64,000 nt of DNA from Clostridium jeddahitimonense (GCA_000753455.2 LM994670.1:113074-177073); one strand, 5' to 3'; shown: positions 27,311 to 35,883, counted from the stretch's first letter. Program-made: numbers and translations. The notes: generated from the letters alone by a model not told the origin.

Positions 27311-29240
27311 ATCTTTCTTTATTAGCTATTTCAGATTTTATTCTTTCAACAAATGAATCTAAAGCAATAGCACCTTCATCATCATTTTTTCTACTTCTTA
27401 CTGAAACTTCATTGTTTGCAGCTTCTTTTTCACCAACAACTAGGATGTAAGGAACTCTTTCAAGTCTAGCTTCTCTAATCTTATAACCAATTTTTTCAGT
27501 TCTATGGTCAACTTCAACTCTAACACCATTGTTTTTTAAAGTTCTAACTACGCTATCAGCATAATCAGCATACTTATCTGAAAGAGGTAAAACTTTAGCT
27601 TGAACTGGAGCCATCCATGTTGGGAAAGCACCTGCATATTTTTCTATTAAAGTAGCTATAGTTCTTTCATAACATCCAATAGAAGATCTATGGATAACAA
27701 ATGGTATTTTCTTTTCACCATCTTTATCGATATAGCTCATACCAAGTCTTTCACCTAAAGCAAAGTCAATTTGAACTGTAATTATAGTATCTTCTTTTCC
27801 ATGAACGTTCTTAGATTGAATGTCAAGCTTTGGTCCGTAGAATGCAGCTTCACCTTCAGCTTCAACATAATCTATATTTAAGTGGTTTAATATAGTTCTC
27901 ATTTGATTTTGAGTAGCTTCCCAAGCTTCTGGATTGTTTATATACTTTTCAGTATTTGTTGGATCCCACTTAGAGAATCTGTAGCTTATATCTTCAGATA
28001 TTCCTAGAGTTTCCATAACATAATTTATTAAGTCTATAACTTCCTTAAATTCTGATTCAACTTGCTCAGGAGTACAGATTATATGTCCTTCTGAAAGTGT
28101 AAACTGTCTAACTCTAGTAAGACCGTGCATTTCACCAGAAGATTCTTTTCTGAATAGAGTAGAAGTTTCAGCATATCTTATTGGAAGATCTCTATAGCTA
28201 TGTTGTTCAGCATTATAAACAGTAAATTGGAATGGACAAGTCATAGGTCTTAAAGCCATAACTTCTGCATCTTTTTCCTCATCACCTAATACAAACATAC
28301 CATCTTTATAGTGGCTCCAATGTCCAGAAGCAACAAATAAGTCATTCTTAGACATAAATGGAGTTTTAGTTAAAACATAGCCTCTTTTTTCTTCTTCATC
28401 TTCAATCCATCTTTGAAGAGTTTGGAATAGTTTAGCTCCTTTAGGCATGAATAGTGGAAGCCCTTGACCTACTTTTTCGTCAGTAGTAAAGATTCCAAGT
28501 TCTCTACCTAATTTGTTATGATCTCTTTTTTTAGCTTCCTCTAAAGCTGCTAAATGAGCCTCTAAATCTGCGTTCTTTAAGAATGCTGTTCCGTATATTC
28601 TAGAAAGCATCTTATTCTTTTCGTCACCTTTCCAGTAAGCACCAGCGCTTCTTATAAGCTTAATAGCTTTAATATTTTTTAATGACATTACGTGAGGACC
28701 AGCACAAAGGTCAGTGAAATCACCCATCTTGTAGAATGAAATAACTTCATCTTCTGGAAGTTCATTTATTAACTCAACTTTATAAGGTTCATCCTTCATA
28801 AGCTCTAGAGCTTCATTTCTAGGAAGTTCAAATCTTTCAATTTGAGGGTTTTCCTTTATTATTTTTTTCATTTCAGCTTCGATCTTTACTAAGTCTTCAG
28901 CAGTAAAAGCTTTTTCTACATCAAAGTCGTAGTAGAAACCATTAGCTATTGAAGGTCCTATAGCAATCTTAGCTGTAGGGAATAATCTTTTAACAGCTGC
29001 AGCTAGCACGTGTGAAATACTATGTCTTACAGCATCCTTTCCTTCTTGAGAATCAAAAGTACATATAGCTAATTCACAATCTTCATTTAATGGTGTTCTT
29101 AAATCAACAACCTTCCCATTAACAATACCACATTGAGAATTTCTAGCTAATCCTTCGCTTATAGATTTAGCAACGTCTAAAACTGATGATCCATTTTCAA
29201 TTTCTTTAATAGATCCGTCTTTTAAAGTAACTTTTATCAT
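27309..29240 (-). CDS. thrS: Threonine--tRNA ligase
   Basis: This 643-residue class II synthetase is full length. It has an N-terminal TGS domain (MIKVTLKDGSIKEIENGSSVLDVAKS), then the editing domain with HSISHVLAAAV. The catalytic core has motif 2 (RYAETSTLFRKESSGEMHGLTRVRQF) and motif 3 (VIHRSSIGCYERTIATLIE). The C-terminal anticodon domain ends EVSVRSRK. It is regulated by a T-box leader on the same strand. The ATG at 29240 has an AAAGGAG site. Confidence 0.97.
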   Translation of the reverse strand: MIKVTLKDGSIKEIENGSSVLDVAKSISEGLARNSQCGIVNGKVVDLRTPLNEDCELAICTFDSQEGKDAVRHSISHVLAAAVKRLFPTAKIAIGPSIANGFYYDFDVEKAFTAEDLVKIEAEMKKIIKENPQIERFELPRNEALELMKDEPYKVELINELPEDEVISFYKMGDFTDLCAGPHVMSLKNIKAIKLIRSAGAYWKGDEKNKMLSRIYGTAFLKNADLEAHLAALEEAKKRDHNKLGRELGIFTTDEKVGQGLPLFMPKGAKLFQTLQRWIEDEEEKRGYVLTKTPFMSKNDLFVASGHWSHYKDGMFVLGDEEKDAEVMALRPMTCPFQFTVYNAEQHSYRDLPIRYAETSTLFRKESSGEMHGLTRVRQFTLSEGHIICTPEQVESEFKEVIDLINYVMETLGISEDISYRFSKWDPTNTEKYINNPEAWEATQNQMRTILNHLNIDYVEAEGEAAFYGPKLDIQSKNVHGKEDTIITVQIDFALGERLGMSYIDKDGEKKIPFVIHRSSIGCYERTIATLIEKYAGAFPTWMAPVQAKVLPLSDKYADYADSVVRTLKNNGVRVEVDHRTEKIGYKIREARLERVPYILVVGEKEAANNEVSVRSRKNDDEGAIALDSFVERIKSEIANKER

Positions 29241-29329
29241 ATTTAAAATCTCCTTTCGTTTCCTTAAATTTTAACTTTTTACCCAAAATAGTTTTTAGAA
29301 TGTTTAATATAATAATATAAAAGCTGATT

Positions 29330-29600
29330 TTTTTGTATAAAAAAAGCTCAACGTCACTTTTCTTATACAAAAAATAGTATAGAAAAGGGACGAGAGCATA
29401 TAATTCTTCCCGCGGTTCCACCCTTAATTGCCTAAACTAGGCCTCTTAATAAACATCGTAACGTGATGAATACGGACTTGATTAGAGTCACTCAGAGCTG
29501 GTCTTCAACTAGTTTCAAATAAAAATACTTACAGCTGATGTATTTTCTCTCTGTAAATGAAATCATAGTTTACTCGTCTCTTCAACGCTTTAGTATATTT
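29330..29600 (-). ncRNA. T-box leader (tRNA-Thr responsive) of thrS
   Basis: Read on the minus strand, it has stem I sequence GAAGAGACGAGTAAACTATG and ACAGAGAG. A plausible ACT (Thr) specifier follows (plus-strand 29511-29513), then the T-box core AAGGGTGGAACCGCGG around 29409-29428. A long terminator stem comes last (GTCCCTTTTCTATAC / GTATAAGAAAAGTGAC, about 29342-29398) with T7. The order and consensus match class I T-boxes. The specifier position is an inference. Confidence 0.92.
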
Positions 29601-29772
29601 AAGAATAATTATAATTATCTATGTGATTTATGTCAACATTTAGGGAGAAGGAAAATTTTAATGGTTAATAGAGAGTTGCATTAAAAATATACTTTTTATT
29701 AGAGATGAGGTTTGTTTGCAAAATTAAATTAGAATGGTTTTGGAAAAAATATAAAATTAATTAGTTAAAGTA

Positions 29773-29800
29773 TTGTAAAACTTTAAATTGAGAGTATAAT
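29773..29800 (+). promoter_or_regulatory. Promoter of tRNA-Leu
   Basis: TTGTAA (29773-29778), a 16-base spacer and TATAAT (29795-29800), about 15 bases before the tRNA. Confidence 0.7.
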
Positions 29801-29814
29801 AGAAAATATAGTAA

Positions 29815-29898
29815 GCAGATGTGGCGAAATTGGCAGACGCACTAGACTTAGGATCTAGCGCCCTTGGCGTGGGGGTTCGACTCCCTTCATCTGCACCA
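29815..29898 (+). tRNA. tRNA-Leu (anticodon TAG)
   Basis: The acceptor stem is GCAGATG / CATCTGC with encoded CCA. The anticodon loop CTTAGGA (stem CTAGA/TCTAG) gives TAG. A long variable arm (CGCCCTTGGCGT) and the T-loop GTTCGACTC are as expected for tRNA-Leu. Confidence 0.97.
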
Positions 29899-29901
29899 AA
29901 A

Positions 29902-29931
29902 AAATCCTCGAATTTATTTCGAGGATTTTTT
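29902..29931 (+). terminator. Terminator after tRNA-Leu
   Basis: The stem AAATCCTCGAA / TTCGAGGATTT is followed by T-rich DNA. Confidence 0.93.
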
Positions 29932-30097
29932 GTTATTAACGCATCATTAATAGTGTGATTTTTATTATTCATTTTTTAGGTGATTACAAAAAAGTGCCTA
30001 ATTGTTGAAAAGTTTTTAAGTTGATAGAATAAAGACAAATATGAGTGAATCATTAAATGATTTATTTTCATTAATATAGAGTAAGGTGGTAGATTGA

Positions 30098-30580
30098 TTG
30101 AATAAACAAAAGATGATAATTTATATATTTTTAGTATTTATTATAGGATTATCTGGAGGCTTAATTATTAATCTTAACAAAGATAAAAAATTAGATGATA
30201 ACAACAATCACGAACAAATAGTATCAGGATATTCTTTTGAAACAACCGATAAAAATGTGATAAATAAAGAATATGATGGAACTTACTTAAAAAGTTTTGT
30301 AACTGTTGCAGAACAGCAAGATGAATTTATTATAAATTTAAATGGAATAAACAGTGATAGTGAAGTTATGATGATAGATCCTAATAATGGAGATATGAAA
30401 CCTATGGATTATGAAAATGGAGTATTTACTCTTAAAGCTAGTCTTGATAATGATATAACCTATGGTATTATAATTGATTTTAAATTATCAGGATCAATTA
30501 GAGTAGTTAATGACTTAAACTCTGTAGATAAAGATAAGCTTTTTAATGAAATATTAATAGCTTTAGGGTGTGGATTATAA
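30098..30580 (+). CDS. Membrane-anchored hypothetical protein
   Basis: The protein has 160 residues, with a TTG start nine bases after AAGGTGG. One N-terminal membrane segment (IIYIFLVFIIGLSGGLIIN, residues 7-25) is followed by an Asp/Asn-rich linker. An extracellular beta-strand-rich domain of about 100 residues comes next (YLKSFVTVAEQQDEFIINLNG...YGIIIDFKLSGSIRVV), ending in GCGL. No family is recognised. It is a single gene between tRNA-Leu and a LysR gene with its own terminator. The function is unknown. Confidence 0.65.
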   Translation: MNKQKMIIYIFLVFIIGLSGGLIINLNKDKKLDDNNNHEQIVSGYSFETTDKNVINKEYDGTYLKSFVTVAEQQDEFIINLNGINSDSEVMMIDPNNGDMKPMDYENGVFTLKASLDNDITYGIIIDFKLSGSIRVVNDLNSVDKDKLFNEILIALGCGL

Positions 30581-30594
30581 AAAAAATGTCAGTG

Positions 30595-30652
30595 TAGCAT
30601 TATTTAAATAGATTTTATATCTAAATAAATAGTGCTATTATTTTTTGTTTTT
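30595..30652 (+). terminator. Terminator after the 160-residue membrane protein gene
   Basis: A long imperfect stem (TAGCA, TATTTAAATAGAT / ATCTAAATAAATA, TGCTA) is followed by T6. Confidence 0.8.
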
Positions 30653-30692
30653 GTAGTATAATCAATTCATATAAAGAGAGAAGGTATGGTAT

Positions 30693-31577
30693 ATGAATAT
30701 AAGACATTTAAAAATTTTTATAACTGTGGCTGATTGTGGAAAAATGAGTGAAGCTGCAGAAAAACTTTTTATATCACAACCATCAGTAAGTCAGGCAATA
30801 AAAGAGATAGAAGATTATTATGGGGTTAAATTATTTGAAAGGCTTTCAAAAAAGCTTTATATAACAGACAGTGGGAAATTGCTATTAAGATATGCTAGAC
30901 ACATTGTGGGATCTTTTAATGAAATGGAATCAGCTCTGAAAAATTCAGGAGAAAATATTTGTTTACATATTGGAGCAACTGTTACTGTAGGAACTTGTAT
31001 GTTAAATGAAATTATAAATAAGTTTGAAGAAGAAAATAAAGATATATCAACTAAGATAGTTGTAAATAATACCAATATTATTGAAAATATGTTATTACAT
31101 AGTGATTTAGATATAGGAATAGTTGAAGGTAAAGTTGATGATAAGGACTTAGTTAAAATTCCTATATATAATGATAGATTGGTATTAGTAGCAGGTAGAA
31201 ATCATAATTTTTATTATAAAGATGAAATAAATATAGAGGAACTTACAGGACAGGATATGATTTTTAGAGAAAAGGGGAGCGGAGCTAGAGAAAGCTTTGA
31301 CTCAATATTAGAAGAAAATAATATATCTGTAAATGAAAAATGGAATAGTAATAATACAGAAGCTATAAAGAATGCTGTTATTGGAGGGCAAGGTTTAGGA
31401 ATATTATCTACTTTAATAATAGAAAATGAACTTAAAAATGGTACACTACATATAATTCCAATAAGAAATATAGATATTTTAAGAGAAATATGTGTGGTGT
31501 ACCATAAAGATAAGTTTATATCAGAGCATTTGAAAAAATTAATTGAGTGTATAAAATGCCTAAAAAAAGAATTTTAA
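30693..31577 (+). CDS. LysR family transcriptional regulator
   Basis: The 294 residues are normal for the family. The N-terminal winged HTH is MNIRHLKIFITVADCGKMSEAAEKLFISQPSVSQ-type (residues 1-60), with ITDSGKLLLRYA closing it. The remainder is the periplasmic-binding-like inducer domain (residues about 90-290). It converges tail to tail, with a 4-base overlap, on a split chromate-transporter pair, so it probably controls those genes. A candidate operator palindrome lies before them at 32834. The inducer is unknown. Confidence 0.92.
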   Translation: MNIRHLKIFITVADCGKMSEAAEKLFISQPSVSQAIKEIEDYYGVKLFERLSKKLYITDSGKLLLRYARHIVGSFNEMESALKNSGENICLHIGATVTVGTCMLNEIINKFEEENKDISTKIVVNNTNIIENMLLHSDLDIGIVEGKVDDKDLVKIPIYNDRLVLVAGRNHNFYYKDEINIEELTGQDMIFREKGSGARESFDSILEENNISVNEKWNSNNTEAIKNAVIGGQGLGILSTLIIENELKNGTLHIIPIRNIDILREICVVYHKDKFISEHLKKLIECIKCLKKEF

Positions 31578-32134
31578 AATGCCATATAAGCTATCGTTCC
31601 TATTAATCCTGAACCGAAAATAACTAGTATTGGATTAACTTTAAATTTTCTAATGGCGAAAAGACCGATCGCAAATAATAAAAACTCTATAGGTCTAAAA
31701 TTTGATAATACTATATCTTGCTTTTCAGCTTGAAAAATAGCAAGAGTTAAGATTGATAGTCCAGCTGAACTTATAAGAGCAACTACTGCAGGACGAAGAC
31801 TAGCAAGAATAGTTTGAACTCCTCCAAAGTTACGATACTTATAATAGTAATGAGCTAATATAAGACAAATAATAAATGAAGGAATAATACATCCTAAAGT
31901 ACAAATAAGTGCACCAGGTAAACCAGCTAACCTAGTTCCAACAAATGTTGCAGAGTTAATAGAGATAGGTCCTGGTGTCATCTCAGCAATAGTAATTAAA
32001 TCAGCAAACTCTGGAAGAGTCATTAATCCATGAACATTTACTATTTGATTTTGAATTAGAGGTATAGCAGCATATCCACCACCGACACTGAATAATCCTA
32101 CTTGAATAAAGCTTAAAAATAATAGTCCTATCAT
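31574..32134 (-). CDS. Chromate transporter family protein, half-size (second of pair)
   Basis: This 186-residue membrane protein is a CHR domain. It starts MIGLLFLSFIQVGLFSVGGGYAAIP with the family FxxGGG(Y/F) motif, followed by TIAEMTPGPISINSATFVG. Six or so hydrophobic segments follow. Short CHR proteins work as pairs of oppositely oriented halves, and its partner begins one base upstream. The family exports chromate; in anaerobes the natural substrate is uncertain. Confidence 0.88.
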   Translation of the reverse strand: MIGLLFLSFIQVGLFSVGGGYAAIPLIQNQIVNVHGLMTLPEFADLITIAEMTPGPISINSATFVGTRLAGLPGALICTLGCIIPSFIICLILAHYYYKYRNFGGVQTILASLRPAVVALISSAGLSILTLAIFQAEKQDIVLSNFRPIEFLLFAIGLFAIRKFKVNPILVIFGSGLIGTIAYMAF

Positions 32135-32135
32135 A

Positions 32136-32735
32136 TTATACCTCCATGTTTGCTTGTTTCTTTGAATTTTTAATATCTAATATAAGATTTACAATACCTA
32201 CAAGAATACAAAGTAAAATTACTGTTATTGCACTTATACCTAATACATAAGTCATAATGAATGCAATTATCATTAGAGCAATATATAAAACTTGTCCTGT
32301 TTTAATAACATTTGTAGCTAGGTTTATAACAACGTCACATATTACAGCAGCAACACCAGCTCTCATTACCATTAATGCAGTTCCGATAATTTGACTTTCT
32401 CTAAATTTAACATAAAATGAAGAGATAACAGATATAATAGCGATAGGAGGAATAGAAGTTCCTACAACAGCAACAATTGAGCCCAAAATCCCTTGCATTC
32501 TATATCCTAAGATAACGGATGCATTTATTGGAATAGGACCTGGGGAAGATTGTGCTATAGCTGTTATGTCTAGCATTTCACTTTCGTCTAACCATCCTAG
32601 TTCTTCGACAAATTTTTTCTTCATAAGAGATACGATAACGAATCCTCCACCAAAGGTAAAGGCACTAAGAACAAATGTTGATTTAAATAGTTGCCAAAGT
32701 ACTTTCCAATTTCTTTTATTTCTCAAATTTTCCAT
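32136..32735 (-). CDS. Chromate transporter family protein, half-size (first of pair)
   Basis: The 199 residues have the CHR motifs FGGGFVIVSLM and TAIAQSSPGPIPINASVILGYR in the N-terminal half and hydrophobic segments throughout. It is the first gene of a two-gene minus-strand operon with the other half-size CHR protein (one-base gap). The start is ATG at 32735 with an AAGGAG site. It is likely regulated by the convergent LysR gene. Confidence 0.88.
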   Translation of the reverse strand: MENLRNKRNWKVLWQLFKSTFVLSAFTFGGGFVIVSLMKKKFVEELGWLDESEMLDITAIAQSSPGPIPINASVILGYRMQGILGSIVAVVGTSIPPIAIISVISSFYVKFRESQIIGTALMVMRAGVAAVICDVVINLATNVIKTGQVLYIALMIIAFIMTYVLGISAITVILLCILVGIVNLILDIKNSKKQANMEV

Positions 32736-32833
32736 TAATACATTCTCCTTCTTGTAATTGATACTTTTAACAAAGCTCTCTAATAGTATAAAGAGAAAAG
32801 ATATATTAGTAAAATACGTATATTTTATAATTG

Positions 32834-32853
32834 ATATAGGTATTTGCCTATAT
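32834..32853. promoter_or_regulatory. Palindrome upstream of the CHR operon
   Basis: ATATAGGtatttgCCTATAT is a 7-bp perfect inverted repeat with a 6-base centre, about 100 bases before the CHR start codon. It sits beyond the HNH terminator, in promoter position for the minus-strand operon. It fits a LysR-type site; this is an inference. Confidence 0.5.
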
Positions 32854-32861
32854 ATAAGTAT

Positions 32862-32893
32862 AAAAAAAGAAACTGCTAATAATGCAGTTCCTA
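32862..32893 (-). terminator. Terminator of the HNH gene (minus strand)
   Basis: On the minus strand, GAACTGC / GCAGTTTC with a 7-base loop is followed by T7; it overlaps the gene end. Confidence 0.85.
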
Positions 32894-33292
32894 TATTTCA
32901 TTTATTAATAAATCTAATGCAAGTTCATCTATCATCTCTGAAGAGTATACAACGCTTCCCATTAGTTTAAATATTATATCATTTTTGCTATATCCTTCTT
33001 TGTGAATTTTTAAGTCTTTTAATAACCTTTTTAGTGAACCATTATGGATTCCAAGTATTTCAGTTAGTTCTTTTGGCCAATAATAATCTTTTGAAAGGCA
33101 ATAATATAATTTCTCTTGTAACTCAAGTTTATACTTTAGATCAACGAAACGGTTATGGTGAGGCCCGTCATTGCCACGATGATGGTTTGGACACAAATAT
33201 TTATAGTTTATTTCAATATCAAAACCACCTTGACTTCTAAATACTATATGATGAATATCTGCTCTTTCACCACAAACTTCACATTTGTACAA
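32891..33292 (-). CDS. Small HNH endonuclease-like protein
   Basis: In 133 residues, the N-terminal zinc/HNH site is MYKCEVCGERADIHHIVFRSQGG, then YLCPNHHRGND: two CxxC/CxxH pairs, with catalytic HH at residues about 14-15. Residues about 75-105 (ELTEILGIHNGSLKRLLKDL) look like a helix-turn-helix. It stands alone, not beside a methylase, terminase or intron. It could be a free-standing HNH nuclease or a domesticated DNA-binding protein. Upstream DNA (33293-33460) is extremely AT-rich with five TATTAAT words. Confidence 0.8.
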   Translation of the reverse strand: MYKCEVCGERADIHHIVFRSQGGFDIEINYKYLCPNHHRGNDGPHHNRFVDLKYKLELQEKLYYCLSKDYYWPKELTEILGIHNGSLKRLLKDLKIHKEGYSKNDIIFKLMGSVVYSSEMIDELALDLLINEI

Positions 33293-33335
33293 ACCTTTGC
33301 CCCCTTTTAATTTAATATATATATTATATTATCAA

Positions 33336-33453
33336 TATTAATTTGTTTCAAATGTTACTATAGTATAATATATTAATTTAGAAAATAATATATTAATGAA
33401 ATTTTATTATATTAATTAAGATAAATTAACCTTCTATAATATATTATATTAAT
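33336..33453. repeat. Array of five TATTAAT words upstream of the HNH gene
   Basis: TATTAAT begins at 33336, 33371, 33391, 33410 and 33447, mostly as (A)ATATATTAATTTxGA, with spacings 35, 20, 19 and 37 bases. It may be operator-like for the HNH/HTH protein or merely AT-rich low complexity. Confidence 0.4.
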
Positions 33454-33538
33454 TTGGAGATTATAATGTGATAGATTCGGAATGAATATTACATAAGTGG
33501 AGTAGTAAGTATTTATTAAAAAAATAGTATAGTAATTA

Positions 33539-33567
33539 TTGACATTTAAAAATTCAGGTGATAAAAT
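33539..33567 (+). promoter_or_regulatory. Promoter of the tRNA-Gly/tRNA-Lys unit
   Basis: TTGACA (33539-33544), a 17-base spacer and TAAAAT (33562-33567). Confidence 0.8.
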
Positions 33568-33588
33568 TTAATATGAAAAGAGACTTAT

Positions 33589-33662
33589 GCGGGTATCGTA
33601 TATCGGTAATACTCCAGCCTTCCAAGCTGGAAAGGTGGGTTCGATTCCCACTACCCGCTCCA
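33589..33662 (+). tRNA. tRNA-Gly (anticodon TCC)
   Basis: The acceptor stem is GCGGGTA / TACCCGC with CCA encoded. The anticodon loop CTTCCAA in stem CCAGC/GCTGG gives TCC. The T-loop GGTTCGATTCC is present. Confidence 0.97.
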
Positions 33663-33703
33663 TTAAAATACTATAATTATAGTATAAAGTTAGTATTAAA
33701 TAT

Positions 33704-33779
33704 GCGCTATTAGCTCAGTTGGTAGAGCACCTGACTCTTAATCAGGGTGTCCCCGGTTCGAACCCGTGATGGCGCACCA
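33704..33779 (+). tRNA. tRNA-Lys (anticodon CTT)
   Basis: The acceptor stem is GCGCTAT / ATGGCGC with discriminator A and encoded CCA. The D-loop TAGCTCAGTTGGTAGAGCA, the anticodon loop CTCTTAA giving CTT, and the T-loop GGTTCGAACCC are canonical. Confidence 0.97.
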
Positions 33780-33782
33780 AAT

Positions 33783-33813
33783 AAAAAAGATGGATTATAT
33801 TCCATCTTTTTTA
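33783..33813 (+). terminator. Terminator after the tRNA pair
   Basis: The stem AAAAGATGGA / TCCATCTTTT is followed by a T tract. Confidence 0.92.
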
Positions 33814-33886
33814 TTATGACTAGAAAACAAAGTTATTGACAGTGCTTGTTTAAATTTGTTAGTATAGTTATATAAAAAGAGAATAC

Positions 33887-34107
33887 CTTATCAAGAGCGG
33901 TGGAGGGACTGGCCCTATGAAGCCCGGCAACCTATTTTCAATGGCAGATTGAAAATGGAAAATGAGAAATTATTACTTAAGTATTTTTCATTTTCCATTT
34001 AAAATTTATAATTTATCATTGAATTAAATGTGGTGCTAAATCCTGATAGATAAGAAGTATAAATATTAAGAATGCAGAGCTTCAGTATTTATTACTGAAG
34101 TTTTTTT
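33887..34107 (+). ncRNA. SAM-I riboswitch (S-box) with terminator, before a MetT-type gene
   Basis: The conserved core CTTATCAAGAGCGGTGGAGG, then GGGACTGGCCCTATGAAG and CCCGGCAACC, and the 3' parts GGTGCTAAATCC and GATAAG (34049-34054) identify an S-box. A terminator (CTTCAGTA / TACTGAAG, T7) is at 34080-34107. AGTATAAATA (34056-34065) can pair with the terminator loop side as an antiterminator. Odd features are a P3 arm expanded to about 105 bases by an imperfect long hairpin, and almost no P4 helix between TCCTG and GATAAG. High SAM should stop transcription. Confidence 0.95.
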
Positions 34108-34143
34108 ATTTCTTAGATAAGTAAAAAGGAGAGAGGAAACACG

Positions 34144-35427
34144 ATGCAGAAAAAGGGAAGTTTAAGTGCCTTATTACCATTACTAGTTTTTTTAATAGTT
34201 TATGTAGGTTTGTCAGCAATGGCTGGAGATATGTATGCAGTATCAGTAATAATACCATTTTCAGTGGCAGCATTTACAGCAATACTTATGAATAGAAAAG
34301 AATCATTATCGGATAAAATAGAAATCTTTTGTAAAGGGGCCGGTGATAGTAACGTAATATTAATGATATTAATATTTGTTTTAGCAGGAGCGTTTGCTCA
34401 AGTTGCAAAAGATATGGGAGCTGTTGATTCAACAGTTAATTTAGGATTATCAATATTACCAAGCAATCTTTTAATAGCTGGATTATTTATAATAGCATGT
34501 TTTATAGCGTTATCTGTAGGTACATCGATGGGGACGATAGTTGCCTTAGTTCCAATAGCAGTTGGAATAGCAGATAAAACAGGGGTGTTAGTCGCTTTAG
34601 CAGTAGGAGCAGTAGTAAGTGGGGCTATGTTTGGGGACAACCTTTCGATTATTTCAGATACAACTATAGCTGCAACTAGAACACAAGGATGTGAAATGAA
34701 GGATAAGTTTAAGATGAACTTTAAAATAGTTTTACCAGCTGCAATAATTACAGCTCTATTATTAGCATTTTTAACAAGAAATGCTGGAGTAACACAAGTG
34801 GAATCCTTAGAATTTAGTTTAATTAAAATATTACCTTATATAGCTGTAATTGTTTCATCTTTATTAGGATTAAATGTTATACTAGTTCTTTTAGGTGGAA
34901 TTATAATAGCAGGTTGTATAGGTATATATTTTGGAAGCTTTGATATAATGGCATTATCTCAATCTATAGCAACAGGAGTTATGGGGATGGGGGAACTTAT
35001 AATAATATCACTGTTAATATCAGGAACAATATCATTAATAAAACATAATGGTGGAATAGATTATATATTAAGTAAGGGATTAAGAGGATTCAAAAATAAG
35101 AGAAATGCTGAATTAGGAATAGCAACATTAGTAAGTCTTGTTGATATTTGTACTGCTAATAATACAATAGCTATAGTTACAGTTGGACCTATAGCAAAAA
35201 ATATATCAGATGAGGTTGGTATTGAGCCAAAAAGAGTAGCTGGTATAATGGACATGTTCTCTTGTGTATTTCAAGGAATAATTCCTTATGGAGCACAATT
35301 AATTTCAGCAGCAGGACTGGCGGCTATATCACCATTTGCAATTATGAAATATTTATTTTATCCATACTTAATGGGAGTTTGTGCGATTATAGCAATATTC
35401 TGGCACTACAGGAAAATTAAAAATTAG
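34144..35427 (+). CDS. Na+/H+ antiporter NhaC-family transporter, predicted methionine transporter MetT
   Basis: This 427-residue membrane protein has about 11-12 hydrophobic segments. The NhaC-type motifs SVGTSMGTIVALVPIAVG and SGAMFGDNLSIISDTTIAATRTQG are present. Control by a SAM-I riboswitch, and the known S-box regulated MetT group within this family, support methionine (or precursor) uptake rather than simple sodium/proton exchange. The ribosome site AGGAGAGAGG lies 10 bases before ATG. It is a single-gene unit. Confidence 0.85.
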   Translation: MQKKGSLSALLPLLVFLIVYVGLSAMAGDMYAVSVIIPFSVAAFTAILMNRKESLSDKIEIFCKGAGDSNVILMILIFVLAGAFAQVAKDMGAVDSTVNLGLSILPSNLLIAGLFIIACFIALSVGTSMGTIVALVPIAVGIADKTGVLVALAVGAVVSGAMFGDNLSIISDTTIAATRTQGCEMKDKFKMNFKIVLPAAIITALLLAFLTRNAGVTQVESLEFSLIKILPYIAVIVSSLLGLNVILVLLGGIIIAGCIGIYFGSFDIMALSQSIATGVMGMGELIIISLLISGTISLIKHNGGIDYILSKGLRGFKNKRNAELGIATLVSLVDICTANNTIAIVTVGPIAKNISDEVGIEPKRVAGIMDMFSCVFQGIIPYGAQLISAAGLAAISPFAIMKYLFYPYLMGVCAIIAIFWHYRKIKN

Positions 35428-35453
35428 AAATTTATAATTATAAATTAAATCTT

Positions 35454-35523
35454 AAAACTACTTCGTAGTTTTGTAAAAAAGTGATAAATAGGACAGTGAT
35501 TAAAAAAATTACTGTCCTATTTA
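35454..35523. terminator. Two hairpins between the MetT-type gene and the four-helix-bundle gene
   Basis: AAAACTAC/GTAGTTTT (35454-35472) is followed by A-rich DNA. Next is AAATAGGACAGT/ACTGTCCTATTT (about 35487-35523), a strong bidirectional terminator for the convergent genes. DNA at 35430-35450 resembles the AT-rich dispersed words seen at 34000 and 50300. Confidence 0.85.
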
Positions 35524-35883
35524 CTATTGTATAGTTAAGTTTTTTTGTGTAGTTTTTATTATTGAAGTAAGTATTTTAGAAATAGTTGTACATTCTAGCA
35601 GTAAGGAGTTACCCCTTTGCTCATCTAAATAATTTGATTTAATTAATAGCTGTAACCAATATTGTGTTTCTTCTGCTTCTTTTAAAGCAATATACATTTT
35701 TGAAACAAAGTCTTTTTTAGACTGAGCTCTAAGCGCCTCTCTTACATTTGCTCCGATACTAGTTCCGGATTTTAATATTTGCTTTGATAATACATATTCT
35801 TTATGGAAAATAGAAATTTCTTTATAGAGATTTATAATATTTAAAGCAAAATCAAAAGATTTAGTAGCTATAATATTGTCCAT
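35524..35883 (-). CDS. Four-helix-bundle protein, S23/IVS family
   Basis: I use the ATG at 35883, which has a CGAGGT site (119 residues); an in-frame ATG at 35910 lacks one. The pattern is KSFDFALNIINLYKEI, LSKQILKSGTSIGANVREA, KKDFVSKMYIALKEAEETQYWL, a full match to the S23 family. These are ribosome-associated-like helical proteins, first found in 23S rRNA intervening sequences and often also free-standing. Here there is no rRNA nearby. The function is unknown. Confidence 0.87.
   Translation of the reverse strand: MDNIIATKSFDFALNIINLYKEISIFHKEYVLSKQILKSGTSIGANVREALRAQSKKDFVSKMYIALKEAEETQYWLQLLIKSNYLDEQRGNSLLLECTTISKILTSIIKTTQKNLTIQ

Noticed and set aside
29757..29972. 71-residue minus-strand frame with EGSRTPTPRALD-like text
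   Set aside because: It is the well-known false frame produced by reading a tRNA-Leu gene (29815-29898) in reverse.
32758..32970. 70-residue plus-strand frame
   Set aside because: It overlaps the HNH terminator and the CHR promoter region and has no ribosome site or family likeness.
33034..33240. 68-residue plus-strand frame
   Set aside because: Antisense shadow of the HNH gene.
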